NCBI GenBank assembly: GCA_024516035.1
Contig: CM044967.1
Span: 3,900,859 to 3,964,858, forward strand
Direction: 5' to 3'
DNA length: 64,000 bases
DNA from: Bactericera cockerelli
Lineage: Eukaryota; Arthropoda; Insecta; Hemiptera; Triozidae
Part shown: in pieces, positions 45,666 to 56,474 of the stretch
Layout: each line of letters starts with the position of its first letter
Position numbering within the stretch: position 1 is the first letter of the stretch
The notes under the pieces: generated by a model
Told to the model about the DNA's origin: nothing
The model's database searches: none
The model's input: only the letters and a program-made list of their open reading frames with translations
Translations under genes and position numbers: made by a program

Positions 45666-45963
45666 GATATAATGAAATTTGAGAAACACCGCTTACCGAA
45701 AAAATCTGGGGGGGCACGTGCCCCCCGTGCCCCCCCCTATATCCGCGCATGGCTACGCCACTTGTAGCTCCTTAACACCGGCCGTGTCTGAACTCTACTA
45801 AGTTCAGCATTCTTGTAGCTTCCTAGACCTTTTCTTCGTCACATTCACACACATCCCAGCACCTCGATGGAACCAAATCTCATCCCCGTCCTAAAACTTT
45901 AGGTGGTAGGTATTCCTGATTTTCAAAATCACTCGTCCCAACCATTCCAGACCCCCACCCAGG

Positions 45964-46429
45964 TATATAACTTTAGTCCAACACAGACCAGCTCTCATTT
46001 CATACACCAACCGTCAACCTGCAACCACGTCGTGCAAGAATCCTGGGAGAATTTGCAGAGAGAATAATGGGTATTCGTTCTACTCGCACATCAATTGCTT
46101 CTGCTCATCCGTGCATCTTCAACTTTAGTTAAGTTTTTCTACGTTGATTGCAATTGTATTGAATCTAGCCGCTATTTTAAAGTGTTTTTTATTCACTTTT
46201 TTAAGTTTCTTTAACTTTAATTTAAGAAGGTTTTCATAAACATTTCAGAAATTAGTGAGTGTGATTTTTTATTGTAATAGACAATTATCTATCACGCTAA
46301 GTCTTATCAGTGCTACCTAAGTGACATTTTATTACGTGTTGAACTGTTAAAATGTTGTGTGTCCTGTCTAAATTTTAAAGTTTAAAAACCGAGTGCTGTT
46401 ACATTGTTTAGTTTTCTTCAGTTATTTTG
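45964..46429 (+). promoter_or_regulatory. TATA plus initiator promoter and noncoding first exon candidate
   Basis: TATATAA at 45964-45970 is followed 33 bp later by TCATTT (45995-46000), which fits the insect initiator TCAKTY with A+1 at 45997. The 433 bp after it are less repetitive than the surroundings, contain a 21-codon upstream ORF (46067-46132), and end in a strong donor TTTTG|GTAAGTTG at 46429/46430. The next plausible plus-strand acceptor leading to a coding exon is at 60076, so this could be the leader exon of the secreted-protein gene. That link is inferred. Confidence 0.35.
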
Positions 46430-46499
46430 GTAAGTTGAATTTTATGCTTAATTTGAGTTAGTAGATATTCTAACTAACTATATTTCTTTCTAATTTGTA

Positions 46500-46800
46500 T
46501 TTTTTACGACTATCGGTGGACTGGTTATCTGGTGGAGGACAGTGGTTTGAGTCCCAAGTATGGCAAGATTTTGTAAGGCGAGTTTGAGTGGTTATGGCAT
46601 CACGATTGTGATCAAAACAATAAATCATAACTTTTTTTTACCTTTAAACTATTCTAAATAACAGTATCTAAGTAGCTTAATCGATAAAACAGCGGACTTG
46701 TAATCTGGAGGTCAATGATTCGAGTCCCAAGTTAAGCAATAATTTATTAAAGCGAGTTTAAGTAATTGTGATTAACACAAATATAATATTTTTTTAAGGA
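46500..46800 (+). mobile_element. tRNA-derived SINE, family 3, two degenerate copies
   Basis: The copies start near 46508 and 46668 (AGTAGCTTAATCGATAAAAC, GGACTTGTAATCTGGAGGTC, ATTCGAGTCCCAAG, then AAGCGAGTTTAAGTAATTGT and GATTAACACAAATAT). Better copies are at 47036, 52650 and 55658. Confidence 0.65.
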
Positions 46801-47035
46801 ACTAGTTATATATACCTTCTATTTTATAATGTGTAAGGCGGGCTTTCTGAGACAGACATTGTCTTTTCACAAAATACCTATGCCTTCCGTTAACGCAGGG
46901 TTTTTGCTTTTAATGGTTTACAAATTTCAGTTTACTTTTAATTTTTTCCTCGTTATGATCTGGCTCTAAATATTTTTTAACCCCATTGGTTGATAAATAG
47001 TCTCCTTGTATAGTCAGTGGTAGAAATTCCACCTA

Positions 47036-47172
47036 CCTCAGTAGCTTGATCGAAAAATGCGCGGACTTGTAACCTGGAGGTCGGTTGTTCAAGTACTGGT
47101 TTCTGCGTGGATTTAGCTAAGCGAGTTTGAGTAGTTGTGATATCACTCAAGTGATTAACACAAATATAACTT
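47036..47172 (+). mobile_element. tRNA-derived SINE, family 3
   Basis: CCTCAGTAGCTTGATCG, GGACTTGTAACCTGGAGGTC, GCGAGTTTGAGTAGTTGTG and the ending GATTAACACAAATATAAC define the family. A tRNA-like head is followed by a body of about 60 bp, with no ATT tail. Confidence 0.75.
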
Positions 47173-47379
47173 TTTTGATGTAGAAATTCCAATTGAAACA
47201 GTTACAAAGCGAGAATCTTTCACACAGTAGGCGCAGCCGCGCTGTCTCTTTCTTTGTATAGAGCGTTCTTCACACCTCGGCAAACACACCAATGTGTTTG
47301 ATACCTCAGACTACAATTTTCTGTACTGTGTATACAAATTCTGTGTATTATGTATACAAATTCTGTGTATTATGTACAA

Positions 47380-47582
47380 GTCTGTCCCGGTAGCTCTGTG
47401 AATCCAGAGATTACAGATGTCGTGGGTTCGAAACCCATCCGGGACATGACAAGTTATCCTCCCATTTGGGATTTTTACCACATAATTATATGTCTTGAGC
47501 TTACTGCTGGAATAATGGGACTTTAATAGTCCTAATCGGGCAGTATAAATAAGGCGACATTATTATTATTATTATTATTATT
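47380..47582 (+). mobile_element. tRNA-derived SINE, family 1, with head deletion
   Basis: The head reads GTCCCGGTAGCTCTGTGAATC and lacks about 20 bp of the D arm (CAGTGGTAAAGGCGGCACT). The body and ATT tail are intact. Confidence 0.85.
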
Positions 47583-47772
47583 TAAAAAAAAAAAAATTGT
47601 ACAATATCCTTTCCGGAAATAGGTAGGTATAGGTAACTAGGTATACCTACATTTCTTTGATACCTCAGACTACAATTTTCTGTGTATTATGTTCAAATTG
47701 TACAATAACCTTTCCGGAACTAGGTAGGTATAGGTAACTAGGTATGCCTACATTATACCATGTAATTCTCGT

Positions 47773-47982
47773 GTCTGTCCCGGTAGCTCAGTGGTAAAGG
47801 CGGCACTCTGTGAATCCAGAGATTCCATAGGTCGCGGGTTCGAAACCCATCCGGGACATGACAAGTGTTATCCTCCCATTTGGTATTTTTACCACATAAT
47901 TGTATGTCTTGAGCTTACTGCTGGAATAATGGGACTTTTATAGTCCTAATCGGGCAGTATAAATAAGGCGATATTATTATTA
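47773..47982 (+). mobile_element. tRNA-derived SINE, family 1
   Basis: This is a full-length copy. Its flanks repeat those of the previous copy (TTGTACAATAACCTTTCCGG at about 47696 and again at about 47990, and at 47599 with one change), so a local segmental duplication accompanies it. Confidence 0.88.
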
Positions 47983-48179
47983 TGTACAAATTGTACAATA
48001 ACCTTTCCGGAACTAGGTAGGTGTAACGAAGGTATACATTATACCATGTAATTCTCGTATTACAAGAGTATATCTCGTCGTGGTTTTAACACCTCGTGGT
48101 GAAGCGAAGCTTGGATTCTAATCAGTTCTGTGGGTTTCTCGATTTACTTGAGATTTGTGATGAGGTACCAAACAACAAT

Positions 48180-48430
48180 CATAAGGGTTGGGTGGAAGAG
48201 ATTGCCAAAGGCAATAACCCCGCCCGTTAGTTAGGACATAATTCTGTATATTTTTTTTTTTTTTTTTCTCCTTTCACTTCTTCTTGTATTGTATATTTAT
48301 TTTTTTTAGTTACGATGCAACATTGTGTGCAGTAAAATTACTGTGCAAAAGAATGTTCAAAATAATGTTCATTTGTAATTATCTGTATTGTATATATGTC
48401 CATATTAATAGAGTGTTAAATAATAATAAT
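48180..48430 (+). repeat. Retroelement 3'-tail repeat
   Basis: GGGTTGGGTGGAAGAGATTG, AAAGGCAATAACCCCGCCC, a T run, and the ending TAATAGAGTGTTAAATAAT. It is a member of the family listed at 16610. Confidence 0.7.
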
Positions 48431-49902
48431 ACCTACAGTTAAACCTGGTTGTTTTTAAAAAAAAAAGTAATTGTGCCCCGGAACCGCTTTCGTATTTCTT
48501 CAGGTTGTAAGAGAACTAGATATTAGTAAAACCTGCATATAAGATATAACCTGGTTGTAAAATTCAGATATTAGTCAAACCGGGATTCAAGAAAACAGGG
48601 GGCTATATGAGAACTTGATGTTAGAAAAACCTGGATACCTATAAGAAAACTGGCTATAAGTAAAACCTATAAGATGTAAAAAAAAAATCTCCAGGTAGAA
48701 TTTACCTCTGTATGATAGAAGAAATAGCCTCTTTATAAGAAAAACCTGGAGAAAAAACCTACCTCAATAGCTTGATCGATAAGGCGGCGGACTTGTAATC
48801 TGGAGGTCGGTGTTTCCGAATTAACAAAGTCGGTATCGATCCTTGATACCTCACGATCGGATGAACTTGTAGCCAATTTAGTTTATTATTTATCTTTATT
48901 TGATCAAATCACTTCATAAGTTCTCTGGCCTAAATTTTGTCTTAACAGAATTTATATTAATCCAATGAGAGTGGTTCATGACGATGTAGTGACCACTCTT
49001 AGATACGTAGCAATAGGACGGAAATTTGACCATTTTTTTTTTTTTGTGTTTCGTACAAAAAGAGTTTTATGGGTGTTTTGACCCTAAGATCATGAGGGTT
49101 CCAGGCTTCTATCCGACTTTGCCGGATCTGGTCCTGAATACGATGTGACTGACCATTTTATCATAACTGGACTTCATAATAGGTCAATCAGGTAAGACAG
49201 AAAAGTGTGAAGTTCTATCCCTATTTACTGTACCTATGTACTTTTTCTATACCTATGCATATACCACTTCTATACCTAGGTATGTACTGGTTTCTTCGGA
49301 AACATGCAAGGAAAAATGTCGTATTGTTTGGAATCCAAAATCACGGATCCTCGGATTAGCCTATGGTCAATTATCTAAAGTACCCAAATGACCTCAACTA
49401 AACACTCTTTAGTATACCTTTACATAACTTGTTATGTAGGTAATTCTTTTTTAAGCGTCTTCTTTTTATAAAAAAAGACCTCAAATATCCGGAAGTATGC
49501 ATAGTAAAATTAATGTTAATGTATATAAAAAAAAACTTCAATTTTTATCACTTGAAATTTGAACATTTTTAACCTCGTTTGACCTCGTAGTCTCCATGGC
49601 CATCAATTACTTTTAACTAAAAAGTCCACGGTATTTATTTTATTATGATTTATCTATAGAACTTTAAAAAAAGGATGTACAGTTATACGTTTCGACTAAT
49701 TTTATTGATACTTAAATATAAGTCTCCTTTATTTTACATTTTTATAAGAGACATCCTATTGGTAAATTTAAACCTTCTATGGTAATTTCGCGAGTCCCTG
49801 GCTTAGATAATTGTTGGTATCTAATGAAGTATGTTTAGACTATTGGTATCTAATAAAGTATGTTTTAAAACTTCTATTGTATGTATTGTTTTATTTGATA
49901 GA

Positions 49903-50168
49903 CCTCAGTGCTCGATCGATGGGGCAGCGGACTTTTAACCTGGAGATTAGTGGTTCAAGGCCCGGTTTTAGCATAGATTTAGGACGAAATTAATGGATAA
50001 AATCGATAACTTAAGTCATTGCTTAGCATCTGTTTTCCCCATCCAACACAGTACCCAATACGAGACTTAGCGCCACAGAGGTATTACAAAATCGTCTCTT
50101 AATTTCACCCTTAGTAAAGCTAGTTTGAGTATTTGTGATAACACGAGGTTGATAACACAAGTATGATA
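49903..50168 (+). mobile_element. Family 3 SINE split by a MITE
   Basis: The SINE runs from GACCTCAGTGCTCGATCGAT to 49979 and resumes at about 50113 (GTAAAGCTAGTTTGAGTAT to GATAACACAAGTATGATA). Between them, 49980-50112 is an inverted-repeat MITE (GGACGAAATTAATGGA to CTTAATTTCACCC). TTA occurs on both sides where the intact SINE has only one, giving a 3-bp target duplication. Confidence 0.75.
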
Positions 50169-50799
50169 TTTTTTTCAACTACTATTTTATTTGCAAATCT
50201 TTTTACTTACTTACTTCAATAAATTATCTTTTTCTTGTTTTGCCGCATGATCTTTTCTTGACTGCTCGAAAAAAAAACATTTACAGAAAAATATTTTTCG
50301 TCACGAAGTTTTCTCACGCATCACCAAAATAATTCAGTTCCCGCCGGGATTCAAACCCGGGTCTGCCGAATTCAAGCTGAGTGTGCTGCCTACTGTACCA
50401 CGGAGACTAGACTAGGGATTTAAATAGCCTGCCAAATTTCATGTCTATTGAAACACGACTTCGGTATTTGTAATACAACTATCACACAAATACGTGCACT
50501 TTGCATAAATTCTTATTGTCGCAACAGAATCTCGGGAACGGTTCCGACTTATGTCAATAGAATGTACAATGGGTCGACTTGGGTCCCGGAACCAATCTCT
50601 TTCACAATTTCTATCACCTCGCGAAGAATCGTGATCAAATAAATCTATCAAAGTCAATAAGAGCGCGGAGAAAGAAGAAACAAAATCGATTCACCGGTCG
50701 GTGGGTCTTTTATTAATGATGACCATATTGAGCGGGCATAAACTTTGAATCCACCGTGGTGGCAAGTCGAATGTTTTTAAAACTCTCTGGACACCCTGG

Positions 50800-51200
50800 G
50801 AACAGTTTCTTTGCTAAAGGAGCTGTGCCATATGTGTTGTTGTTGTAACCAGCCTGGCTACAGCTGGGGAAAGTGATGGTCTCCAGCCATCTTAAGTTAA
50901 AAAGTTGGCTCGTCCTGAAGCATATATTTATCCTTTAAAATATATAAGACAAGTTTGACTGCTGGAGTAAAGGTACTTTTCAGTCTTACCTCGGCAGTAT
51001 AAACAAGGTATATTCTATTCCATTCTATATTTCTATGTGTGATCAACCATCATGAGAACTTGGGCTATTTCTTTATAAGCTATTAAATCCTTGGGAAGTT
51101 GGGAAACTGCAAGCTAGCCGAGTTTGTTAATGTTTGATAGTCTTTTCTCTCTTTATAGTCCTCTCGCGATGCACGGTCTTCTCACTCCAATGTATGTGTT
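50800..51200 (+). repeat. Dispersed repeat with GTTGTTGTTGTAACCAG
   Basis: TGTTGTTGTTGTAACCAGCC, GATGGTCTCCAGCCATCTTA, GGCTCGTCCTGAAGC and, further on, GATCAACCATCATGAGAACT. The segment at 60858-61160 is an opposite-orientation relative (GGTTGATCGCACATGG, GGACGAGCCAAC, GACCATCACTC, CAACAACAACAACAACAAC). Confidence 0.6.
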
Positions 51201-52420
51201 GCTGTAATGCTGTTGTTTTTGCTATAACGGCGTAGCCAACGTCGGAATTAATGGTCCATGTGTTGTCCATCTATAAGTTCTGTAATCTTTAGTAATGATG
51301 TCTGAAAAATTTTGTGTGGTCATTTGTACTTCTTTCTAGGGTAGCCAAAACACTGGCACTGTTCCTCTCTGAATCGCCAACGAAATTCGTTCTACCCGGA
51401 ACCGTTTTCCTGTTCTTGAATAGAACATAATATTATGTGTAGTTAAATGTCGTCAGTTAATAAATAATATTACGATCTGGAAATGGGTGGGTCACCTGTT
51501 TGAGTTTCTGGGGCCAAAGGTTAATCTGAACATGATCATGTGTTATGTACTCATTGTTAAGTAACCCGAAGATGAGCAATATGGGTATTGGGTACCAACA
51601 TCTAACATTTATATACATGGGTCAGTACAGGATAAAAACATATATAATATTTATCTATGTAGTATTAATGTAGTAACGCCGGAACTTTACGCCGCTCTAT
51701 CCTGCATCCATGAATATTGAATACAATTATAAACAAGCTATAAATAATTCCCAGATTATCGCGACTCGTCTTTCTTTCTTTTTTTTTTCTCTCTTTTTAT
51801 ACATTTACACTGATGTATCTCTTTCTAAATCTCTTTCGTTCGAGCGTTTCCTCCGTACCAGTCCTTTCTCCGTAATAAACTTAACCTCTCCGTGCCCTTT
51901 GTACGATCTTACGATTCATGTAATGTAAGCTGCGTTCCTGCAATGTTGACATAGCGGATTGCCCTTACCGTAATAATAATTGCAAATATATTGGCGGTTT
52001 TGGTATTCGATTTATCGATCACGATAGATTGAATGCGGGATTCAGATCTCGGGGAAGTGGTACGTCTGGTAACCTCTCGCTCCTCTGACGAGCACAATAG
52101 GAACTGAAATTGGATTTGCATGATTATTTATTTACTATGAGGTCGTCATAAAATGTTTTTACTACTGCTAGGATTATAAAACAGCGAAATGCTGCCGATA
52201 AATGAGACATCCTTGTTGAGTTTTATTGTTAAAGAGGGGTGCTTGGTGCTTTGATGGCTCTTTTATTTCCTGACTATGCAATATGCAACAGCTCCTGTTT
52301 CTCGAATAGAAACAAGATAACTTGTGGTTAGTATTGTTTGAAAGTTCGCCTAAAGTTCAATTGAAAATTCACTCAATGAAATGCCTCTCAATTATTATTA
52401 TCATTATACACTTTCTTACA

Positions 52421-52628
52421 GTCTGTCCCGGTAGCTCAGTGGTAAAGGCTTTCTGTGAATCCATGGATTCAGAGTTCGTGGGTTTGAAACCCAGCTGGGA
52501 CATGACAAGTTATCCTCCCATTTGGGATTTTGACCACATAATAATATGTCTTGGGCTTACTACTGGAATAATGGGACTTCATAGTCCTAATCGGGCAGTA
52601 TAAATAAGGTGATATTATTATTATTTAA
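52421..52628 (+). mobile_element. tRNA-derived SINE, family 1
   Basis: The head has a deletion (GTGGTAAAGGCTTTCTGTG) and a degraded B box (GGGTTTGAAACCC). The body and ATT tail are intact. Confidence 0.85.
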
Positions 52629-52649
52629 TAATAATACTTTATGTAATGT

Positions 52650-52787
52650 TTTGTGTTAATCACTTTCGCGATATCACAACTACTCAAACTCGCTTTACTA
52701 AATCTACGCTGAAACCGGGACTTGAACCACCGACCTCCAGGTTACGAGTTTGCCGCCTTATCGATCAAGCTACTGAGGTCGGTTTTT
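52650..52787 (-). mobile_element. tRNA-derived SINE, family 3, reverse copy
   Basis: GTGTTAATCACTTTCGCGAT, CAACTACTCAAACTCGC, GGGACTTGAACCACCG and CGATCAAGCTACTGAGGTCG mark the reverse orientation. It is nearly identical to 53605-53717. Confidence 0.8.
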
Positions 52788-53439
52788 TTAAACATCATAG
52801 AACAACACGACAGCCTGATGGTATTATTTATTGGAGAATTACCTCATAATTAGTGCTCACAAATTCACAATATGATTTATAGTAATAAGTAATATGGTTT
52901 ACTCTTTATAAATATTGTTGATTTTTACAATAAAAATACTATTACGGATTGTAATAATAAATATCATGTATTATTACTATTACAGTAAAATACTATCATG
53001 CATTGTAATAATAATATTATGGATTATAATAATAAATATTACGGACTTTATTGACGGGTAGGTGAAAACCATGCAAAACCACTTTGACATTTCGACTGTG
53101 CGATCTGTAATCTTCGTGACGCGATCGAAAATGTAAAAGGAATAAAAAGCTAAAAGGTAAACAAAAAGACGGAAGTTGGTTGTAGTGATGATGGACTTTT
53201 AAGTAACGGAGCAAGATGCCTTAACGGGAACAATACGCGAAGTTGCGGTTTTTTGTGTTACGGAATTTTAATCTGCAAGATACTTTACTGGTAGCAACAG
53301 CTCATAGCTAATCTTCTTTCTTTCTTCTCCTCTGATAGTTGCTTTCTATTTATGGACTGTAATGAGTGTGAGGTGTAGGAAGTATCGTAATGGGCCACTT
53401 TGATTTTCAATTCTTAGGGCGAATTTATGAAACAGGAGG

Positions 53440-53717
53440 GTTGAGTGGAAGAGATTGCCTTTGGCTATAAACCCGCCCTTTAGTTAGGTAATATATTTTA
53501 AAAAAAAATCTTTTATTGCTTATATTGTTTTCATTTTTTTATTTTTACAATAATTATTTGTACTCTAATAAAGTATTTAATAATAATTATAATAATAATA
53601 AGTTTAGATAAGCTACTCAAACTCGCTTTTCTAAATCTACGCTGAAACCGGGACTTGAACCACCGACCTCCACGTTACAAGTCCGCCGCCTTATCGATCA
53701 AGCTACTGAGGTCGGTT
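53440..53717. mobile_element. Retroelement tail followed by reverse family 3 SINE
   Basis: A plus-strand tail repeat (GGGTTGAGTGGAAGAGATTG to AATAATAATAA, 53440-53602) abuts a minus-strand family 3 SINE (CTACTCAAACTCGCTTTTC to CTACTGAGGTCGG). The SINE is shorter at its 3' end than the copy at 52650. Confidence 0.7.
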
Positions 53718-54189
53718 GAAAAAGAAAAAATAAGAGCCCGGCCCTTATTCATACTACCAGGTTAGGATTTGAGAGTTTCATCATTCCAGGAATTATTTGA
53801 CGTCATTATTATTTTATTTTAATTTTAATACCTTTGTACGATGCGTTTCTATGTTTAAGTACAAAGAATACTATATCCATCCATCTATTAAGTGGCATTG
53901 ACCACTTAATAATGGAATCACATAATTGAGAAAAAAAATCATGCATTGGGTGAGATGCACTGGCTTAATGAAACGTTTTTTTGAGTGAAACGTTTTTTTG
54001 AGTGGCTATTTGAGTAGTAGTTCCTCAAGCGAAAGGCATTTGCTAGGTGACAACTAGGTGACAACAGAGAAATTCAATTGTTCTATTGAAATTTTCTAAC
54101 ATAAAATACAAAATATTTGTTTTGAGGATCCTGGTACCGCACCGTGCCCATCACTGGGGCAGAATTTACTCTTTAAATTGAGAGTAATC

Positions 54190-54470
54190 AGTGGTTAAGC
54201 ACTCGCTTGGCATGCGGAAGGTCCCGGGTTCGAACCCCCGCGCCGACAAAAAACTGTATTCAAAATTTGGTTACAGTTGTTTGTAAGGGACACCTTCCGG
54301 TGAGCTCGTGTTGACCCAGACCCTAAATGGGAAGTATTGTGTCACTTCTCGCCCATCAGAGAGGAGGCATACTACGGGATGGGCAGGCTACAACACAGAC
54401 CACAAGCGTCTACAGTAGCTCCTGTTTCATGGCTACGAAATAAAAAAGGCTATGAAACACGGATCTTTTT
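54190..54470 (+). mobile_element. tRNA-derived SINE, family 4
   Basis: A tRNA-like head (GTGGTTAAGCACTCGC, GGTCCCGGGTTCGAACCCC) is followed by TTTGGTTACAGTTGTTTG, CTCGTGTTGACCCAGACC and CAGAGAGGAGGCATAC, ending in GCTACGAAATAAAAAAGGC. A reverse copy is at 37796 and a degenerate one near 6860. Confidence 0.75.
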
Positions 54471-54887
54471 TTCATTATTATTTTTTTTTTAATCCATAAT
54501 AAGACAATAGTGTAAAGGTGACTTTAATATCTATAAATAAAACGGATGTTTAAAATACGCTGTGGGAAAGTGGATCTAAAGTGTGTCGGAACTTTTTAAA
54601 AATCAAATGCCACATTGACGACAATCGCTGTTGGGTTGAGAGAAAATGTCACCCAACATGACGTACTAATTTATAATGAGACCATAAAAAGAGACAGGTT
54701 GAATGACGCAATCACGGAGAAGCTTACAATTGATCATTTCTCGTAGAATAATAGATGGGCAGATAGTTTATAATGAAAGTGAACCCAATTAACCCACAAA
54801 GATGGCTGATTTTCTTCATTGTTCACGAGTATTGTTAAAGTATTATTTCTTTGTTCTTTCGAATTTTGGAATTCTTTCGAATTTTCC

Positions 54888-54990
54888 ATTGGTAGTCAAG
54901 TGGTTATGGCGCTAGTCTGGTAATCCAGGTAGCGTAGGGATCCGTTGGTTCAAATCCCACCCAGTGCATGAATTTTTCCTGTGCATGAAT
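54888..54990 (+). mobile_element. Family 2 SINE head
   Basis: TTGGTAGTCAAGTGGTTATG, CTAGTCTGGTAATCCAGGTA, GCGTAGGGATCCGTTGG and CCCACCCAGTGCATGAAT form the tRNA-like head only. The body is missing. Confidence 0.75.
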
Positions 54991-55657
54991 TTTAAAAATT
55001 GCACTTTTTGATATTCATGTAAAACTTTTCGCAAGCTGAAAGTACATGAAATAGTGAAATACATGGGAACTATGTTTTCCGTTACCTTATTACACTCTGC
55101 CGCGCTGTCTCTATATTTGTATAGGCGTTCTTCACACCTCGGCCAAGGTGTTAGATTCCCTTTTACTTTGCTTTTTCGCAAACTTGCTTGGAGTCGGCAT
55201 TTGTCCCATGAATGATAAGAACTACGAATTGCTGCAATGATGCTTTTCTTTCCACCATAGATTTTGGGAGATCAAATACCAGTATTTCTGCTACAACTAC
55301 TATAAGAATTTCTTCTACAACCACCTCGCTATCATCAATATCATTAGCCGTAATACCTCGTGCACTCCTGTGAATTAGTTCACTTGTCGGTGGGTCTTCA
55401 GGTCTTTCTTACACTTATCTACTCATTCATCTAATCGTGAATCCATCATATCACTTAACCTCTTCTGCATGTAACATATTACGGCGGGTTCCCACAATGC
55501 TATGGAGCGTCTAATAACACCACTTTTAACCTCTACCTGCCGTGTGGTGAGCGCATTAGAACTTCTAGATGGGAGATCTGCTCAAGTAATGATGATAATT
55601 ATTATTAAAAGTTATATTTTATTATTATGATCTTATGTTATTATTATTATTATTTTA

Positions 55658-55800
55658 CCGACCTCAGTAGGTTGATCGATAAGGCGGCGGACTTGTAACC
55701 TGGAGGTCGGTGGTTCAAGTCCCTGTTTTAGCGTAGATTTAGTAAAGCGAGTTTGATTATAGTTGTGATATCACGAAAATGAATAATACAAATATGATAA
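55658..55800 (+). mobile_element. tRNA-derived SINE, family 3
   Basis: GACCTCAGTAGGTTGATCGA, GCGGACTTGTAACCTGGAGG, GTGGTTCAAGTCCC and AAAGCGAGTTTGA, ending AATACAAATATGATAAC. This is a near-complete copy. Confidence 0.8.
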
Positions 55801-56079
55801 CTTTTATTATTATTATTTATTTGTGGTGATGATAGATTTTGAGCGGCGCAGAAATTTTCTGCTCTGTACTTGAATGTCCGCACTCTACTCATACCGCGTG
55901 AGGAAAAATGAGTAACGATCAGTGGTGGAATTACCAGTGTACAAAGAACAATAACGTAAAATAATTTAGAAAAGTAAAGGAGCCTCTGCGCTACCCACAA
56001 ATTAATGCTGCGCTACCCACAAAAATTGAGAAGAGGCCTTGTGCTTTATCACCACAAATAAATCATACTGTGACTTTTA

Positions 56080-56294
56080 ATAATAACAATAATTATATCG
56101 CCTTATTTATACTGCCCGATTAGGACTATTAAAGTCCCATTATTCCAGCAGTAAGCTCAAGACATATTATTATGTGGTAAAAATCCCGAATGGGAGGATA
56201 ACTTGTCATGTGCCGGCTGGGTTTCGAACCCGTGACCTCTGGAAACTCTGGATTCACAGAGTGCCGTCTTTACCACTGAGCTACCGGGACAGAC
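56080..56294 (-). mobile_element. tRNA-derived SINE, family 1, reverse copy
   Basis: A TAATAACAATAATTAT tail, a body with CATATTATTATGTGGTAA, and a head ending GAGCTACCGGGACAGAC at 56294. The head and body are complete. Confidence 0.88.
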
Positions 56295-56474
56295 TATAGA
56301 TTCTAAAAGTATTAATTTTATAATTCTCACTACTAATTAGGTATAATCGAATTAAGTATTGTTCTAAATAATAATTTTATGATTTGAATATTACTTATCT
56401 ACCATCAGTAGTAAAAGCATCATCATAATTCTACTATTATTTATTTATTCGCAGTGATAATAGTTTCAATAGTA

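Larger units (their letters stand above)
44480..45763. mobile_element. Nested hAT-like element, 1.28 kb, 8-bp TSD
   Basis: The ends CAGTGGCGTAGCCA and TGGCTACGCCACTT are inverted repeats with one terminal mismatch. The 8-bp duplication GTAGCTCC lies at 44472-44479 and 45764-45771. Inside are C-runs, an (AC)n tract (44778-44830), a 4-copy tandem repeat (45381-45665), and an internal inverted pair, CTACGCCCATGCGCGGATAT (44681) and CTATATCCGCGCATGGC (45738), that suggests a further nested copy. No transposase frame is visible. Confidence 0.9.
44261..45790. mobile_element. hAT-like MITE carrying a nested hAT-like insertion
   Basis: It is flanked by the exact 8-bp duplication AACTCTAC at 44253-44260 and 45791-45798. 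The outer element is homologous to 62310-62570 (GGGTGCTGCCACATA, TTATTCTAGAAATGTGT and the end ACCGGCCGTGTCTG). Its own sequence is 44261-44479 and 45772-45790; everything between is the younger insertion. The left terminus CGCGCGCTGCTGG is diverged from the family's CAGGCGCGGCCGG. Confidence 0.85.
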
